The notes beneath the pieces are model-generated. The model searched no databases. It saw only the letters and a program-made list of their open reading frames with translations, and was not told the origin of the DNA. A DNA stretch of 64,000 nucleotides from assembly GCA_016709025.1 (NCBI GenBank), contig JADJEQ010000010.1, positions 177,721 through 241,720 of the forward strand, given 5' to 3'. Source of the DNA: Bacteroidales bacterium (GTDB lineage Bacteria > Bacteroidota > Bacteroidia > Bacteroidales > Lentimicrobiaceae). The position numbers were made by a program, and so were the translations under genes. Shown piece after piece: positions 63,070-64,000 of this stretch (the first letter of the stretch is position 1; each line of letters begins with the position of its first letter).

Positions 63070-63240
63070 CAACTCTTTTTTAATTTGTAAAAGAATTGAA
63101 ACGTGATTTTTCGGGGCCGGATGTTGCGCCGGGGAAAGCAAATGCTAAAAAATTGTTAAATTATTGAAGATCAATTTAATGATATGAACCTATTTGGACG
63201 TGGTTTGTTGATTTAACCCTAACTTATAAACCATACAATC

Positions 63241-63933
63241 ATGAATATAGCAGTTTTTGGTACCGGCACCGTCGGGCAATCGCTTGCCGGTCGACTCTCA
63301 GAAGTTGGCCATAAGGTGGTGGTCGGCACCCGGAATGTTTCGGATACACTTTCGAGAACAGAGAAAGATGGTTATGGTAACCCCCCGTTTGGCGTTTGGT
63401 TGCAGGCACATCCGTTTGTGGAGGCAGGCACCTTTGAACAGGCCGCTGCAAAGAGCGACATCATTGTAAACTGTACCATGGGTCATGCCTCCATCGATGC
63501 TTTGAACGGTGCCGGAGCTGATAACCTGAAAGGCAAAGTATTGATCGACATCGCCAATCCGCTCGACTTCTCGAAAGGGTTTCCGCCTTCATTGCTGGTT
63601 TGCAACACCGATTCGCTTGGTGAGCAGATTCAGAACGCATTTCCGGAACTTAAAGTTGTGAAAACCCTGAATACCATGAATGCATGGCTGATGGTGAACC
63701 CTGCCCTGGTCCCGGGCGATCATACGGTGTTTATGAGTGGCAACGATGCAGATGCCAAAGATATGGTGAAAGGGATTCTGAACAGCTTCGGATGGGAAAA
63801 CCATAACATTTTTGACCTTGGCGACATCACCACCGCCCGTGGAACAGAAATGCTGCTGCCCATCTGGGTGAGGCTATACGGCGCGTTGCAATCCCCGATG
63901 TTTAACTTCCATATTAATGTTGCGGGGAAGTAA
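63241..63933 (+). CDS. NADP-binding oxidoreductase of the F420-dependent NADP reductase family
   Basis: The 230 residues begin with a Rossmann dinucleotide site, MNIAVFGTGTVGQSLAGRLS, followed by VVVGTRNVSD, where Arg after GT favours NADP over NAD. Later parts are SDIIVNCTMGHASIDALNGA, KVLIDIANPLDF and FPELKVVKTLNTMNAWLMVN, the last carrying the family's KxxNT(M/I)N. The C-terminus (DLGDITTARGTEMLLPIWVR) completes the domain. Many relatives in non-methanogens do not use F420, and their substrate is unknown. The gene stands alone after tRNA-Lys. Confidence 0.88.
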   Translation: MNIAVFGTGTVGQSLAGRLSEVGHKVVVGTRNVSDTLSRTEKDGYGNPPFGVWLQAHPFVEAGTFEQAAAKSDIIVNCTMGHASIDALNGAGADNLKGKVLIDIANPLDFSKGFPPSLLVCNTDSLGEQIQNAFPELKVVKTLNTMNAWLMVNPALVPGDHTVFMSGNDADAKDMVKGILNSFGWENHNIFDLGDITTARGTEMLLPIWVRLYGALQSPMFNFHINVAGK

Positions 63934-63984
63934 AGTTCTATTATTAGTTGATTTCGGATTGCTGATTTCGGATTTCGGATTTCC

Positions 63985-64000
63985 TGAAGAAGGGACGAGG
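63985..64000 (+). repeat. Start of another compound-repeat copy
   Basis: The window ends in gaagggacgagg, the same opening and orientation as the repeat tracts at 27085-27890 and 35640-37078, preceded by the repeat-like ttcggatttcggatt. Confidence 0.55.

Overview
The window looks like chromosomal DNA of a Bacteroidota bacterium, probably Bacteroidales-like and possibly from a metagenome assembly. The evidence is several secreted proteins with type IX secretion system (T9SS) C-terminal sorting domains, a PorP/SprF partner, a DUF4296 lipoprotein, a DcaP-like porin, many TAnnTTTG-type -7 promoter elements (the Bacteroidota sigma-A consensus), and few strong Shine-Dalgarno sites. No rRNA, CRISPR array, integrase or intact insertion sequence was seen. 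There is one tRNA-Lys.

Layout. (1) 1-25457, minus strand: a partial DcaP-like porin, a PorP/SprF outer-membrane protein, and an enormous adhesin-like gene that reads as about 7,900 residues from signal peptide (25457) to T9SS type B C-terminal domain (1736). The first 5,898 codons are open. The last 6 kb of the adhesin and the adjoining porP/sprF gene carry about 11 single-base frame breaks. (2) 26246-27082: an aldo/keto reductase with an internal TAA. (3) 27085-27890 and 35640-37078: two direct-orientation tracts of a compound repeat family containing heptamer arrays. (4) 27912-34097, minus strand: a bacterial microcompartment (BMC) operon with two BMC-H, one double-stacking BMC-T, one PduT-like BMC-T, four BMC-P pentamers, an acylating-type aldehyde dehydrogenase and a single ORF joining RpiB to DeoC. 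This is the sugar-phosphate-utilising (SPU) kind of BMC. It is followed by a cation diffusion facilitator at 34671. (5) 37167-44777, plus strand: T9SS cargo, a serine hydrolase, an MDR oxidoreductase, a sugar O-methyltransferase and lipoproteins. (6) 44850-57374: a DUF4296 lipoprotein and OmpH-like protein, RecQ, KdsD-type arabinose-5-phosphate isomerase, an AhpD-like protein, a large DUF5686-type outer membrane protein, LptB, a serine hydrolase and phosphatidylserine synthase. (7) 57924-63933: two unknown genes, a palindrome cluster, a frame-broken T9SS beta-helix protein, a SHOCT protein, tRNA-Lys and an NADP-binding oxidoreductase.

How the parts work together (inference). In the BMC, RpiB would isomerise a pentose phosphate, DeoC would cleave 2-deoxyribose-5-phosphate to glyceraldehyde-3-phosphate and acetaldehyde, and the aldehyde dehydrogenase would turn acetaldehyde into acetyl-CoA inside the shell. 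The RpiB-DeoC joint contains an amphipathic helix that looks like an encapsulation peptide, and a strong Shine-Dalgarno site just before the DeoC start. The fusion may therefore be real, a dual-start arrangement, or a one-base indel; this is the most interesting point in the window. The giant repeat protein plus PorP/SprF is a typical T9SS type B cargo and partner pair. KdsD and LptB serve lipopolysaccharide (Kdo supply and export), and PssA serves phospholipid synthesis.
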